Source of the DNA: Rhynchonema sp. JSB1_4 | Taxonomy: Eukaryota > Nematoda > Chromadorea > Monhysterida > Xyalidae | Length of the DNA stretch: 64,000 nucleotides | Direction: 5' to 3' | Assembly (NCBI GenBank): GCA_030248065.1 | Contig: JASAMV010006270.1 | Span: 1-64,000, forward strand | In this document: in pieces, positions 30,718 through 42,769 of the stretch | How the letters are laid out: each line of letters begins with the position of its first letter | Position numbering within the stretch: position 1 is the first letter of the stretch | Program-made: the position numbers and the translations under genes | The notes under the pieces: model-generated | What the model was told of the DNA's origin: nothing | The model's input: only the letters and a program-made list of their open reading frames with translations | Database searches by the model: none

Positions 30718-33700
30718 TCAAACGGTGGACTTGCTCTGCTCAATGATGTCTTTGATGACCCGGCCGTGTTTTGGATCATCGATTAATCGATGCAGATCAC
30801 CCAATCCGTTCAACACTAGTTTGGCGGCGTTGTCGCTCAATCGCTTCGATTCGACCGTTGGTTCGCCTGCGTCAGGGGGACACAACGTCAATGTGGTTTA
30901 GAACGAATACGTTTGATATAATCAAAGTCCGGCCCAAGTAGAGCTTCTGGATCTAATTGCAGAACGGACATCCTAGCAGTGGCTGAAGTGAATAGGAGAG
31001 GACGCAAGGTAACACATTTAAGGCGCTTCGAGACATGAGAATTGACACTTAAGTGACAATTAAGTCACTTCAAGAGCATCGCAAAACTGGGAAGAACTAT
31101 AGGAAAAAAGAGCTCAAACAGGCTTACGAAATATTGCAACATCATCCAACCTGATAATGTGCTAACGCTATCGGCTTTGCAAGAGCAGTCCTAGTTGACA
31201 CTTTTATTCTTCTTCATGAGTGCATGTGGATGAGCAGCACTATACCTGTAGACCAGGCAACGAACAGGCACAACACCGCTATAGGTGGGCAAAGCCTTCA
31301 CTGTTTTATGTTTTTGTCCGAAGTTGTGGCTAGCCCTCAATGTAGCACGTCTCCGCCCCCGAGCGGGCACCGGAACCTGGCAACCGTTTTTCCACATCAC
31401 GGAGTCGGTCCGAATAGATACATATGGCTCGAAACTTCTTGTTTCTCCTCATTGTACCGTCAGCAGTATACGGTTAGACTTGTTTCAGCCAATTATGGCG
31501 TGAGTAGATTATCAGGTTGGGAGATGTTGCAATATTCCGTAAGCCTGTCTAGGCTTTATTTTCGTGTGGTTATATGCTGCAACAATATAACGCAAGTCCT
31601 GGTGACTGTCCTGGCCTCTGTTGGTGGGCAAGTCACATCCGATCACATTGGGTGGAATTTTCGAAACGGTGTAAGAGTCAGTTGGGCGTAAAGGTCGGCG
31701 TAAAGTTCGGTCGAAAGCTCGGTCGGCGTAGCTCGGTGTAAACATGAAACATTGCCTGTTATTAACGTGGAATGTTTCAAGCTTACACCGAGGTCTATCC
31801 AGGGTTGGATTTAAAAAAATTTTTATTATCGAACTTTTTTTTTAACTTTTTTGAATTTTTAAAAATTTTTTTTAAGATTTACTTTTTTTTATTCCGGACC
31901 ACAAAAATTTCGGTTCTCAATGTGAAAAATTGCCGAAATTTTTTGGAAGTATATTTGATTGTACTTGTGAATATAGGAATAGTTGACACCGACCAGTTGT
32001 GTTCACAAACGGGCAGTAGCGAGGTGAGATTTTTTACGACGAGCCAGATAACGTGACAATTTGCGCTGGCGATAGGCTGTCCACCATATGTACCTACATA
32101 TGTAAGATTGCAGTATAAAAAGTGAAGGCGTGTCACGGGAAAGGTAAATGATTGGCGCATTTTTAAGCAAAGTTACATGAAAACAGCAGCATAACCCGCA
32201 GTTTTGGAACGATAATTTAAAGGGGGCCTTTCGCATTTCAAACCCCCTTCAAACCTCGCATGTGTTTAGACAGTGGTCAAGGCGTTATAAAAGTCAAACA
32301 CACCGGAGGTCTAACGTTCAGCATGCGCCCAGGAGATGCCCTTCAAGAGGAACATCCGGGAACAAAATCAAATGTGGACCAGCCCAATTTCTACCAGCGC
32401 ATTCAGGCAACTCGCCTGATGACAAGGGCGATCAAGGCGCAGAATGTTTCGCATGATTTTTGCCCTGCCTCACTATAGAATTTCGCTTTTCTTTTTATTT
32501 CGAATTGCAACGAATTGTTCATGCGTGGCTGCTAAATGTTTCAAGGTCTGCTTGTCACGCTGGAACAATTCGTTGAAATTCGAAATAAAAAGAAAAGCGA
32601 AATTCCATAGTTAGCGGTGTTGCAAGTTTCATGCGAAACATTCATTAGCCTTGACACCTTTTTGATCAAGCAGTTTGCCTGAATGCGCAGGTATAAATTG
32701 GGCTGGTCCGCGGCACACTTTGTTCCCAGATGGTCCTCTTGAAGTGCATCTCCCGGTCGCATGCTAAAGACTGGGTTCTTGGTGCGTGAGAGTTTAATAA
32801 CGCCCTGAACAATATTTAAATGCGTGCAAGGTTTGAAGGCGGTTTGAAATGCGAAAGGCCCCCTTTAAGACTTCAAGCAGGTTTGACTTGCTGGAAGAAC
32901 TGAATGCGCACATGATGACGGCTGCTTAGGTAGTTTAGTAGAGCCACGGACTGTCTAACGTTGTAATGGCATTGAACCGATGCGAAATACAAGCCCCGCG
33001 GGCGATTTTTTGAGAAACAACAAGCAAAAACATGCATAAAAACAAGCATTTCACAGTAAAAAAGGGGAAAATAATAAAAAAAAGTTGTGAAATAATAAAA
33101 AAAGTGAACTTACTTTTCTAATTTTTAAAAACCGAAAAAGTGGCGAACTTTTTTTTAAAAAAAAATTTTTTTTTTATAAAAAAAATTTTTACTTTTTTTT
33201 AAACCCAACCCTGGGTCTATCACACTGAGCTGTCGACCGAGCTTTCCACCGACTTTTACACCCAACTGACCTTTACACCGTTTCGAAAATATCACCCATT
33301 GATGTGTTGTGTTGTGACTACCGAGTCAGATCCTATCCGAACACCAGATTGATATCGACCCAAGTCTTACCGGATTCGTGTTTAATTGCGATAATGCAAC
33401 AGGTAGCCACCCACTTTCTGAGCACAAAAAAGCATGACGCCCAGAACAGATCACACAGCTGTTGTTCGGTGAAGCAAACGTCACTGCCTGAAATCCAGCC
33501 CTTGATCATGTTTGTCGCCAAATACCCCGCTCCGTTATTCCCTGCAGATTCTCTTGCGTAGGTTTCACTCAGTCAATTTTTGTAGCCCCGCGTTGTGTGC
33601 CTCCTGAGACAACACCGTACACGAAGGCAATGTCACACATGTCAGAGTCATGCATCTATACCATTTATCGTTGCCAGCGAACCTCTCTCAGTGCACCGCG

Positions 33701-34635
33701 TTCATTCTTTTCCATGTTGGGACGCTGGGATTTGAGCAAAATACATATGTTGAGGAAAGCGGACTTTTGCTGTTCTTGATTGTTTGCCCTTCGGCTCTTC
33801 GGGCTGGTTTGTGTGTGCGAGAGAGAGAGAGAGAGTTATACATACGAGCCTTTACATACCATCTTTTTTCACCTGTTCCATGAACTTATTGTAGTAGTCG
33901 GACAACAGGGCTGGGAATCGAGAGCTCTCCATGCCAGAAACGAACAGCAGCATGCCCAAATCCAATATTGGATTGCCGCGATGCGATAGCTGAAACGGAA
34001 ACAATAAACCAAGGGGAAGAATTGCTGAAGAAAAAGAAGACATTAAACTACATACGGGAAACGGAAACACTGTTGAAGAAACCTGAGACATGAAACTGTC
34101 GAAAACGGAAACATTGCTGAACAAAGTGGAAACATAAAACTATATAAACTGGGAACATGGCTTATAGAACACGGATGCACTGCTGATGCAATCGGAAACA
34201 TTGCCGATGAAGGCGAAAACACTACTGATGAAAACGGAAACTCTGCTGACAAAAACGGAAACAACGCTGATGGAAGCGGAAATATTGCGAACGAAAATGG
34301 GAACATTGCTGGGGGAAACGGAAGCATTGGTGATGAAGACCGAAACACCGTTGGCGAAAACGTAAGCACGGTTGAAAACGGAAACACTGCCGATGAAGAA
34401 CGAAAAAGTAAATAAAGTGAAATATTGAAAAGGCATCCAAGAACGCGTTTGTCTTTTATCTCCACCTCCATGGAGCTCGGGCGTGTCACAAACCTGCCAA
34501 TCGACAAACGCGCGAATATCACTGGTCGGCTGGCTGTGTCCATCCAGTCGAAACATCACATTTCCGCCATGCATATCACCATGCACCAAACAGTCCGGCA
34601 CACCGGCCGGGCCGAGAATAAGGCAGTCGAGAGAT
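30718..34635 (-). CDS. CHK/ecdysteroid-kinase-like protein, 3' part, four exons
   Basis: Minus-strand exons 34635-34494, 33989-33860, 33541-33371 and 30866-30718 join in phases 0, 1, 1. Exon 1 contains the kinase-like catalytic loop CLVHGDMHGGNVMF followed by IRAFVDWQ, the Brenner-type HGD....N and the metal-binding D of the choline/ecdysteroid kinase-like superfamily. Exon 2 continues SHRGNPILDLGMLLF, also typical. The N-terminal lobe with the ATP-binding lysine was not found upstream, so the gene is 5'-partial or truncated. The family is expanded in nematodes and insects and acts on small-molecule substrates; the substrate here is unknown. The first intron is a minisatellite and the last (2.5 kb) holds nested transposons. 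Confidence 0.7.
31800..33213. mobile_element. hAT-type family A element with internal fold-back
   Basis: Ends cagggttggattt and aacccaaccctg, with exact TSD ggtctatc (31792-31799 and 33214-33221). Ends match 5036-5824. The interior 32210-32880 is a separate inverted repeat with arms of about 300 bases that share an open frame (next entry). Total 1414 bp. Confidence 0.88.
32210..32880. repeat. Fold-back with matching open frames in both arms
   Basis: Both arms can be read from their outer ends inward to give MRPGDALQE followed by a similar 25-residue stretch (DQPNFYQRIQA and DQPNLYLRIQA). The arms differ by several substitutions. No family was recognised. It may be a captured exon duplicated in inverse orientation. 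Confidence 0.55.
34000..34425. repeat. Degenerate intronic minisatellite (aacggaaacattgctgatga)
   Basis: A unit of about 25-30 bases containing cggaaac and a gctgatga-like tail repeats some 15 times. It fills the first intron (33990-34493) of the kinase-like gene. Open frames across it are by-products. Confidence 0.75.
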
Positions 34636-34939
34636 CTGGACCCAGTTACTTCGGGCGGGGGGGGGGGGGGGTGGTGGCCCCACATTCATCTTTCTATCGT
34701 CTTTCCGCATAATTTCCTGCTTTTAACCCCCCAAAAACAGCATGTTTTCACAAATTAGGACATCAATTTTTGCCGACCCTCAAATTCCCGGGTCCCAGTC
34801 ATCTATTATCAACACACTGGCCAAGTACCACACTTTCGTCCTGATGTCACGTCTGATTTGGTGCGAAGAATGAAAAATACAGTTTATTTGAAAAATGTTT
34901 GCAGCAATTCAGGCAAAGTAATTTAATAAACGCACCCGA

Positions 34940-35400
34940 TTCACGCCCGTTTCGCCACGCATGAAGGAAGAAGAAAATCATCGAGAACAAATTGAAGAAG
35001 ACCAAGGAAGAAGAAAATCATCATAAAGTTTGTGTCAAACAAAACCGATCTGTGAATTGAATGTTTTACGGTGGTTGAGCCAAGGTTACTGCAAGATTTA
35101 CTAAACTTACGTGTTCGTTCCAGGTCCTGTCCGCCCGTCCCACCAAGGAAGAAGCAAATCATCGAGAAAAAAGTGAAAAAAACGAAAGAAGAAGAAAATC
35201 ATCACGGAAGTGAGTGTCAAACAAAAGCCGGTCTGGCAGTTGGAGTGTCTGTCATTTGTGCTGAGATTTCTGTAAAGTTTGCAAAACTTACGTGTTCATT
35301 GTCAGGTCCTGTCCGCCCCGCCCCGCGCAGGACGAAGCAAATCGTCGAGGCGAAATTGAAAAGAACGCGAAAGAAGAAGAAAATCATCAGAAAGTGAGTG
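34940..35400 (+). repeat. Triplicated Lys/Arg-rich exon-like unit
   Basis: Three tandem units contain gaagaagaaaatcatc and, in the last two, caggtcctgtccgcc before it and a gtgagtg donor-like site after it. Only the third keeps an open frame, reading PVRPAPRRTKQIVEAKLKRT and then Lys-rich. The first two are disrupted. It may be a decayed tandem array of a small basic exon. Confidence 0.45.
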
Positions 35401-35615
35401 CCAAACAAATGCTGATCCCCAATTAGAGTGTTTGGCATTTAAGCACCTTCTATTTATCATAATAAAAGTATAGTGTTTGACATGCTTATGCGTCATTGAC
35501 ATTGTTATAATATTGAGGTATTATACAATTGTGTGACACTGAATTATTATAATTGTCACATTGCACGCTGCCGTCATAATTGAAAAAGTAAAATATTGAT
35601 TCAACATCATAACAG

Positions 35616-37529
35616 ATGAGCACTGGTACACGTAAGGGAGTGTTGGTTGTAACACCTGTGGCACCGTTGCGAGACAACAACCGTACACCAACACCACCGC
35701 AACGCATACGCAGTTATGACTACCGTCTCGCAGAGTGCACTGTTTGCCACAAAAGTAAGAAGCATTTGTGTTATACATACTCATGTGATTGATCAAATGA
35801 GCATCTCATGTTCAAAAACTGAAACAATGCAGCATTCGCAAAGCGGAGTAATCTGAAACGGCACTAGAGCAGCAATACGGCGTGTGGTAGATCGTTGAAT
35901 CGCGAAACAAAAGCGGCGGAGCGGATACCAAGGTATATCAAAATGATATAATGTTCCCACTGAGCTTTTCATTATCATTCATTACTGAATTATCATTGAG
36001 TATTGCGTACCTTGGTATCCGTTCCAGCGCCCGTCGCACGTTGGTTCAGCTGCATTCACAAGTCGAAGAACAACAGAAGAAAGTGAAGCGCGCACCACAA
36101 ATGCCAAAGCCGTACGGGCTGTGTTCAGACCGCAACAAGAGGAGGCATCAGGCCGGTTTGCGACGTGACGCCGAAGCTCGGGCCACTAGTGCACGCGTGC
36201 ACGTGAACCAACTATTGATTGACACGGCCTTCGGTTCCATGACCGTTGCGAAACTGCAACGTGCACTCAACAATGTCACGAGGCGTCGAATGGCCAAAGC
36301 ACTCGCAGCGATGCTGACAAAAGCAAAAAAGGCCCTGATCAAGAAACAAATCCAAAAGAACAGCAGAGAGAACTTGGTCCGTTGTGCGAAGCTGAAGTTC
36401 GGGTTGCGTAGTCAGTTCAGCTCACGTCAATACACAAGAGTTGTCACACAAACGGGACGTGGCTGCATTCCTGGTCTGAGGCCGAATCTATTGTCGGATT
36501 CACAGGTTTGGCATTTGTAGCTGTGGTCACTGTTTGTTACACGAAGCGCAATGCTAAAATATCACATGCAGTGCGTGAGGCACCGCATACTTTATGTAGG
36601 TTGGTACTGTGCAGGTTGGTAGTGGTACCAAGCTTGATACATTAGTGGGCAACTGAGAGTGTCGAAGGTGGTGTTGGACAAGCTGATGTTTCGCTGTGCC
36701 GTATTCCACCACTGGGCGTTGCTGCTGCGTCACATTTCGTGTCTGTCACGCATGCCGACAATCAATGCGGACCAATTGGCAAACATGATTGTGACCAGCA
36801 CCGCCCTGGCCAACATGCGGCTAAGCCTCATGAAGGCGGTGCCCGAAAGCTGGCTCCTTAGGCAGTCAGATTTTACGTTGTGCCGAGTGGTGCCCCGTCA
36901 TGCCTACCTTCTGTTCACCAAATACGACGGCGCCGGCCTTGGGCGCTTCAACATGCAAGGTTGGATCAACAACAATAAACTATAAACTGCTGCCTACAGT
37001 CACCTATTACTACAGTAGTACTGCTACAGTAACCCACAGTGGTACCAGCCCACCACCACTACTATCCCAAAGTAACACCAAGCCTAGTCAAATTTGTTGA
37101 TGTTCCAGGGCGCGAAGCTTTGAATTGCACGGCCAAACAGCAGTTGAAGAAGACGAAAGCGCAAGACAAATGGGCGCCTCTTCTGTTGTACAGCGCCATC
37201 AACACGGACTTTCTGACCAGGCAGAAAGCATTTAGGTGACAAATTAAGTGGCTTCCCAATGCTGAAGAAACATCTTATTTTACAAGACCACTAATGCAAG
37301 AACATTTCTCAGGTTCTCGGCCGGTGACGCACGACCAGGTCTGAAGACGTCCTACGTCCCTAACAAAACTACGATCGACATGGCCACCAACATCAAGTGT
37401 GAACACGATGGGTGTGCTCTCTGTGCTGATCAAAACAAAACGGAGCTGATCTTGTCACTGTGCAACTCCAATCCTGATGAGGTGGACTGTGCGTTGAAGA
37501 GAAAACTGCAGAAGTACATGCAGGTGTAA
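35616..37529 (+). CDS. Unrecognised Cys/His-containing protein, five exons
   Basis: Exons 35616-35754, 36063-36505, 36668-36959, 37109-37235 and 37313-37529 join in phases 1, 0, 1, 2 to give 405 residues and a TAA stop. The N terminus has a CTVCHK pair followed 28 residues later by GLCSDRNKRRH, suggesting a metal site. Residues about 80-195 are highly basic and helical. The C-terminal exon has CEHDGCALCADQ. No named family was recognised. The first intron contains an inverted repeat (ggataccaaggta and inverse). The acceptor at 36063 was chosen for phase only. The protein could be nucleic-acid binding, possibly transposon-derived, by inference. Confidence 0.55.
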
Positions 37530-37912
37530 GGCTGACCAATTGAGACTGATACCACTCACACACTGATACGATCCTATGCTACAATGTGTCTAGTCTGTTT
37601 TAGCTGTGCCCCAATAAATGTCAGTTTTAGTCAGGGTAAATAAGGTATGACACCCTACGAGTGGGGCACCAACCCAAACCAACCAAAGGAGTTGCTGAAG
37701 GTGCTGCACTGTTCTGGCCAGTCGACCATCGGTCAGAGGAAATAGCACTGTACAGCAACACACAACATCTTTGACAATAGCTGCTCTGCCATGCATGCTT
37801 ATTTGACTGGTACCAAGGACCAGCACAAGTAGCACGCATTAACAGACCAGATATTATCAAAGATGTTGGTGTTGCGCCGCGGGCTGAAAGGAAAAAAGAC
37901 AATGAAGCTTAA

Positions 37913-40900
37913 GCCATCAAGGGCTGCATAAAACCATAGGGGTCCCGCTCTCCAGAATTCAATCGGCGCCATCAACGACTGCATAAAACCATAGGGGTCC
38001 CGCTGTCCAGAATTCAATCGGCGCCATCAACGACAGTGCAAAACCATAGGGGTCCCGCTGACCAGAATTCAATCGGTGCTATCAACGACTGCATAAAACC
38101 ATAGGGGTCCCGCTGTCCAGAATTCAATCGGCGCCATCAACAACAGTGCAAAACCATAGGGGTCCCGCTGTCCAAAAGTCAATCGGCGCCATCAACGGCT
38201 GCTTAAAACCATAGGGGTTCCGCTAGAAAGAATTCAATCGGCGCCATCAACGACAGTGCAAAACCATAAAGGTCCCGCTGTCCAAAATTCAATCGGCGCC
38301 GTCAACGACTGCATAAAATTATAGGGGTCCCGCTGGCCAGAATTCAATCGGCGCCATCAACGACAGTGTAAAACCATACGGGTCCCGCTTTCCAGAAATC
38401 AATCGGCGCCATCAACGACTGCATAATACCATAAGGGTCCCGCTGTCCAGAATTCAATCGGCGCCATCAACAACAGCGCAAAACCATAGGGCTCCCGCTG
38501 TCCAAAATTCAATCGGCGCCGTCAGCGACTGCATAAAACCATAGGGGTCCCGCTGGCCAGAATTCAATCGGCGCCATCAACGACAGTGTAAAACCATTGG
38601 GGTCCCGCTGTCCAAAATTCAATCGGCGCCATCAACGACTGCATAAAACCATTGGGGTCCCGCTCTCCAAAATTCAGTCGGCGGCATCACCGACTGCGTA
38701 AAACCATAGGGGTCCCGCTGTCCGCAATTATATCGGCGCCATTAGCGACCGCGCAAAACCGTAGGGGTCCCGCTGTCCACAATTCAATCGGCGCCATTAA
38801 CGACCGCGCAAAACCGTAGGGGTCCCGCAGAATTCAATCGGCGCCATCAACGACTGCATAAACCCATAGGGGTCCCGCTGTCCAGAATTCAATCGGCGCC
38901 ATCAACGACAGTGTAAAACCATAGGGGTCCCGCTGTCCAAGATTCAATCGGCGCCATGAACGACTGCATAACCCGCTGTCCAGAATTCAATCGGCCCATC
39001 AACGACTGCATAAAACCATTGGGGTCCCGCTGTCCAAAATTCAATCGGCGCCATCAACGACTGCATAAAACCATTGGGGTCCCGCTGGCCAGAATTCAAT
39101 CGGCGCCCTCAACGACTGCATAAAACCATAGGGGTCCCGCTGTCCAGAATTCAATCGGCGCCATCAACAACAGCGCAAAACCATAGGGGTCCCGCTGTCC
39201 AAAATTCAATCGGCGCCATCAACGACCGTATAAAACCATAGGGGTCCCGCTGTCCAAAATTCAATCGGCGCCATCACCGACTGCGTAAAACCATAGGGGT
39301 CCCGCTGTCGAGAATTCAATCGGCGCCATCAACGACTGCATAAAACCATAGGGGTCCCGCTGTCCGGAATTCAATCGGCGCCATCAGCGACAGTGTAAAA
39401 CCATAGGGGTCCCGCTGTCCAGAATTCAATCGGCGCCATCAGCGACAGTGTAAAACCATAGGGGTCCCGCTGTCCAATATTTAATCGGCGCCATCAACGA
39501 CTGCATATAACCATATAGGTCCCGCTGTCCAGAATACAATCGGCGCCATCAACAACAGTGCAAAACCATACGGGTCCCGCTTTCCAGAAATCAATCGGCG
39601 CCATCAACGACTGCATAAAACCATAAGGGTCCCGCTGTCCGGAATTCAATCGGCGCCATCAACAACAGCGCAAAACCATAGGGCTCCCGCTGTCCAAAAT
39701 TCAATCGGCACCGTCAGCAACTGCATAAAACCATAGGGTCCCGCTGGCCAGAATTCAATCGGCGCCATCAACGACAGTGTAAAACCATACGGGTCCCGCT
39801 TTCCAGAAATCAATCGGCGCCATCAACGACTGCATAATACCATAAGGGTCCCGCTGTCCAGAATTCAATCGGCGCCATCAACAACAGCGCAAAACCATAG
39901 GGCTCCCGCTGTCCAAAATTCAATCGGCGCCGTCAGCGACTGCATAAAACCATAGGGGTCCCGCTGGCCAGAATTCAATCGGCGCCATCAACGACAGTGT
40001 AAAACCATTGGGGTCCCGCTGTCCAAAATTCAATCGGCGCCATCAACGACTGCATAAAACCATTGGGGTCCCGCTCTCCAAAATTCAGTCGGCGGCATCA
40101 CCGACTGCGTAAAACCATAGGGGTCCCGCTGTCCACAATTATATCGGCGCCATTAGCGACCGCGCAAAACCGTAGGGGTCCCGCTGTCCACAATTCAATC
40201 GGCGCCATTAACGACCGCGCAAAACCGTAGGGGTCCCGCAGAATTCAATCGGCGCCATCAACGACTGCATAAACCCATAGGGGTCCCGCTGTCCAGAATT
40301 CAATCGGCGCCATCAACGACAGTGTAAAACCATAGGGGTCCCGCTGTCCAAGATTCAATCGGCGCCATGAACGACTGCATAACCCGCTGTCCAGAATTCA
40401 ATCGGCCCATCAACGACTGCATAAAACCATTGGGGTCCCGCTGTCCAAAATTCAATCGGCGCCATCAACGACTGCATAAAACCATTGGGGTCCCGCTCTT
40501 CAAAATTCAGTCGGCGGCATCACCGACTGCGTAAAACCATAGGGGTCCCGCTGTCCACAATTATATCGGCGCCATTAGCGACCGCGCAAAACCGTAGGGG
40601 TCCCGCTGTCCAGAATTCAAACGGCGCCATCAACGACTGCATAAAACCATAGGGGTCCCGCTGTCTAATATTCAATCGGCGCCATCAACGACTGCATAAA
40701 ACCATTGGGGTCCCGCTGGCCAGAATTCAATCGGCGCCCTCAACGACTGCATAAAACCATAGGGGTCCCGCTGTCCAGAATTCAATCGGCGCCATCAACA
40801 ACAGCGCAAAACCATAGGGGTCCCGCTGTCCAAAATTCAATCGGCGCCATCAACGACCGTATAAAACCATAGGGGTCCCGCTGTCCAAAATTCAATCGGC

Positions 40901-41619
40901 GCCATCACCGACTGCGTAAAACCATAGGGGTCCCGCTGTCGAGAATTCAATCGGCGCCATCAACGACTGCATAAAACCATAGGGGTCCCGCTGTCCGGAA
41001 TTTAATCGGCGCCATCAACGACCGTATAAAGCCATAGGGGTCCCGCTGTCCAAAATTCAATCGGCACCATCAACGACTGCATAAAACCATAGGGGTCCCG
41101 CTGTCCAAAATTCAATCGGCGCCATCAACGACCGTATAAAACCATAGGGTTCCCGCTGTCCAAAATTCAATCGGCGCCATCACCGACTGCGTAAAACCAT
41201 AAGGGTCCCGCTGTCCAGAATTCAATCGGCACCATCAACGACTGCATAAAACCATAGGGGCCCCGCTGTCCGGAATTTAATCGGCGCCATCAACGTCAGT
41301 GTAAAACCATAGGGGTCCCGCTGTCCAGAATTCAATCGGCGCCATCAACGACTGCATAAAACCATAGGGGTCCCGCTGGCCAGAATTCAATCGGCGCCAT
41401 CAACGACAGTGTAAAACCATAGGGGTCCCGCTGTCCAAAATTCAATCGGCGCCATTAACGACTACATAAAACCATTGGGGTCCCGTTCTCCAAAATTCAA
41501 TCGGCGGCATCACCGACTGCGTAAAACCATAGGGGTCCCGCTGTCCACAATTCAATCGGCGCCATTAGCGACCGCGCAAAACCGTAGGGGTCCCGCAGAA
41601 TTCAATCGGCGCCATCAAC
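37913..41619. repeat. 55-bp satellite array, left block
   Basis: About 67 head-to-tail copies of a 55-base unit containing ccataggggtcccgctgtcc, gaattcaatcggcgcc and atcaacgactgcataaaa. Variant positions recur in blocks: a segment beginning 38361 reappears at 39772 (offset 1411), including the same shortened units (tcccgcagaattc; gcataacccgctg). This shows higher-order duplication. Because 55 is not a multiple of 3, frames shift from unit to unit; the array is not coding. Confidence 0.95.
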
Positions 41620-41624
41620 GACTG

Positions 41625-42764
41625 TGTCGTGACGATATTTGTGCGTGTCTATGTTGTGTCTCTGGCTAGAGTGCGCGGGCTTAGAAACCCCACGTACTGA
41701 TAACGAAGCATGAATACTTTTGTGTGTGATTTATCGTTGCTGGTTCAGTTGCAGTCCAGTCATGTAGAAGATGTGTTGATTTTACGGTGGATAAAGTGGC
41801 AATAGAAGGATAATAGAGAAGCAATGTTTCGTCACGTTATTCTGGCATAACCCTGTCGCGTCGAATCGAATCCGCAGTCGAAAGAAGTGCAATGTCGTGT
41901 CCCCTCGTAGTGCAGCCACTTGTTATGTGAGCTGGCACAAAAATTTGGAAAAACGTGGCTATGTGCACATTTTGTGAAGTGCACTTGAAAATTTACGGCC
42001 TGTGAATTCGGGAATAAGCGGAATGAAATAAAATGGCTCAATGGAATTCGGAGACAAAATTCAACGTCGTGTGGCATTCAAGTCGTGTGGTTGGCAACGT
42101 CGCTCCTTCCGAAGGGGGGAGGAGTATGTCGAGTCAAGTCACTGGCTGCAACTCCTGGAGGGTGGTAGCACCTCCAGTACAACCGCACAACACTGGTCAA
42201 TCGAACGTCAACTCTAATAGCCTACCCATCTCTCAAACGGTCAACAATAGTGCAAGTCGAAGTCGATGGCAACGAACAGCAACAAGCGGTGAACGGTGGC
42301 AAAGCGAACAGACGACACTCCCTAAGCGCATGTGCATGTCACCCACCGGCAGGCTGTCTGAGGTTGCGGCACACATGGCCGATCCGAACACAGTTAGGAG
42401 GGCCACAGATGGACTCATGCCTGTGGGTCGCTCAAGGTGGCGCATGGTCGCTCAAGGTGACGCATGCTGACTGACACATGCTGACAAGACTGGAATTGTG
42501 ATACATTCATTATTGAGTCATATTCAATTGAGCTTCTTGAGGGGGAGAATGTCGTGACGATATTTGTGCGTGTCTATGTTGTGTCTCTGGCTAGAGTGCG
42601 CGGGCTTAGAAACCCCACGTACTGATAACGAAGCATGAATACTTTTGTGTGTGATTTATCGTTGCTGGTTCAGTTGCAGTCCAGTCATGTAGAAGATGTG
42701 TTGATTTTACGGTGGATAAAGTGGCAATAGAAGGATAATAGAGAAGCAATGTTTCGTCACGTTA
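41625..42764 (+). mobile_element. Miniature BEL-like LTR element (TRIM type) inside the satellite
   Basis: Two 215-bp LTRs (41625-41839, 42550-42764) appear identical and run from tgtcgtgacg to gtcacgtta. TSD gactg is exact (41620-41624, 42765-42769). A putative primer site follows the left LTR (ttctggcat) and a purine tract (gagggggagaa) precedes the right one. Both resemble those of the 53681 BEL element, which also ends in ...TTA. The 710-bp interior has one frame of 145 codons (42033-42470) with no recognised domain. Non-autonomous and young. Confidence 0.9.
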
Positions 42765-42769
42765 GACTG

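Larger units (their letters stand above)
31650..33297. mobile_element. MITE (GGTGGAATTTTCG family) split by a hAT element
   Basis: Left half 31650-31799 and right half 33222-33297 are the inverted-end MITE seen at 5834-6064, separated by the hAT insertion 31800-33213. It lies in the last intron of the kinase-like gene. Confidence 0.75.

Noticed and set aside
34043..34543. 166- and 181-codon minus-strand frames rich in Phe/Pro/Ser
   Set aside because: Translation of an intronic minisatellite; only the kinase-like part at 34635-34494 is real.
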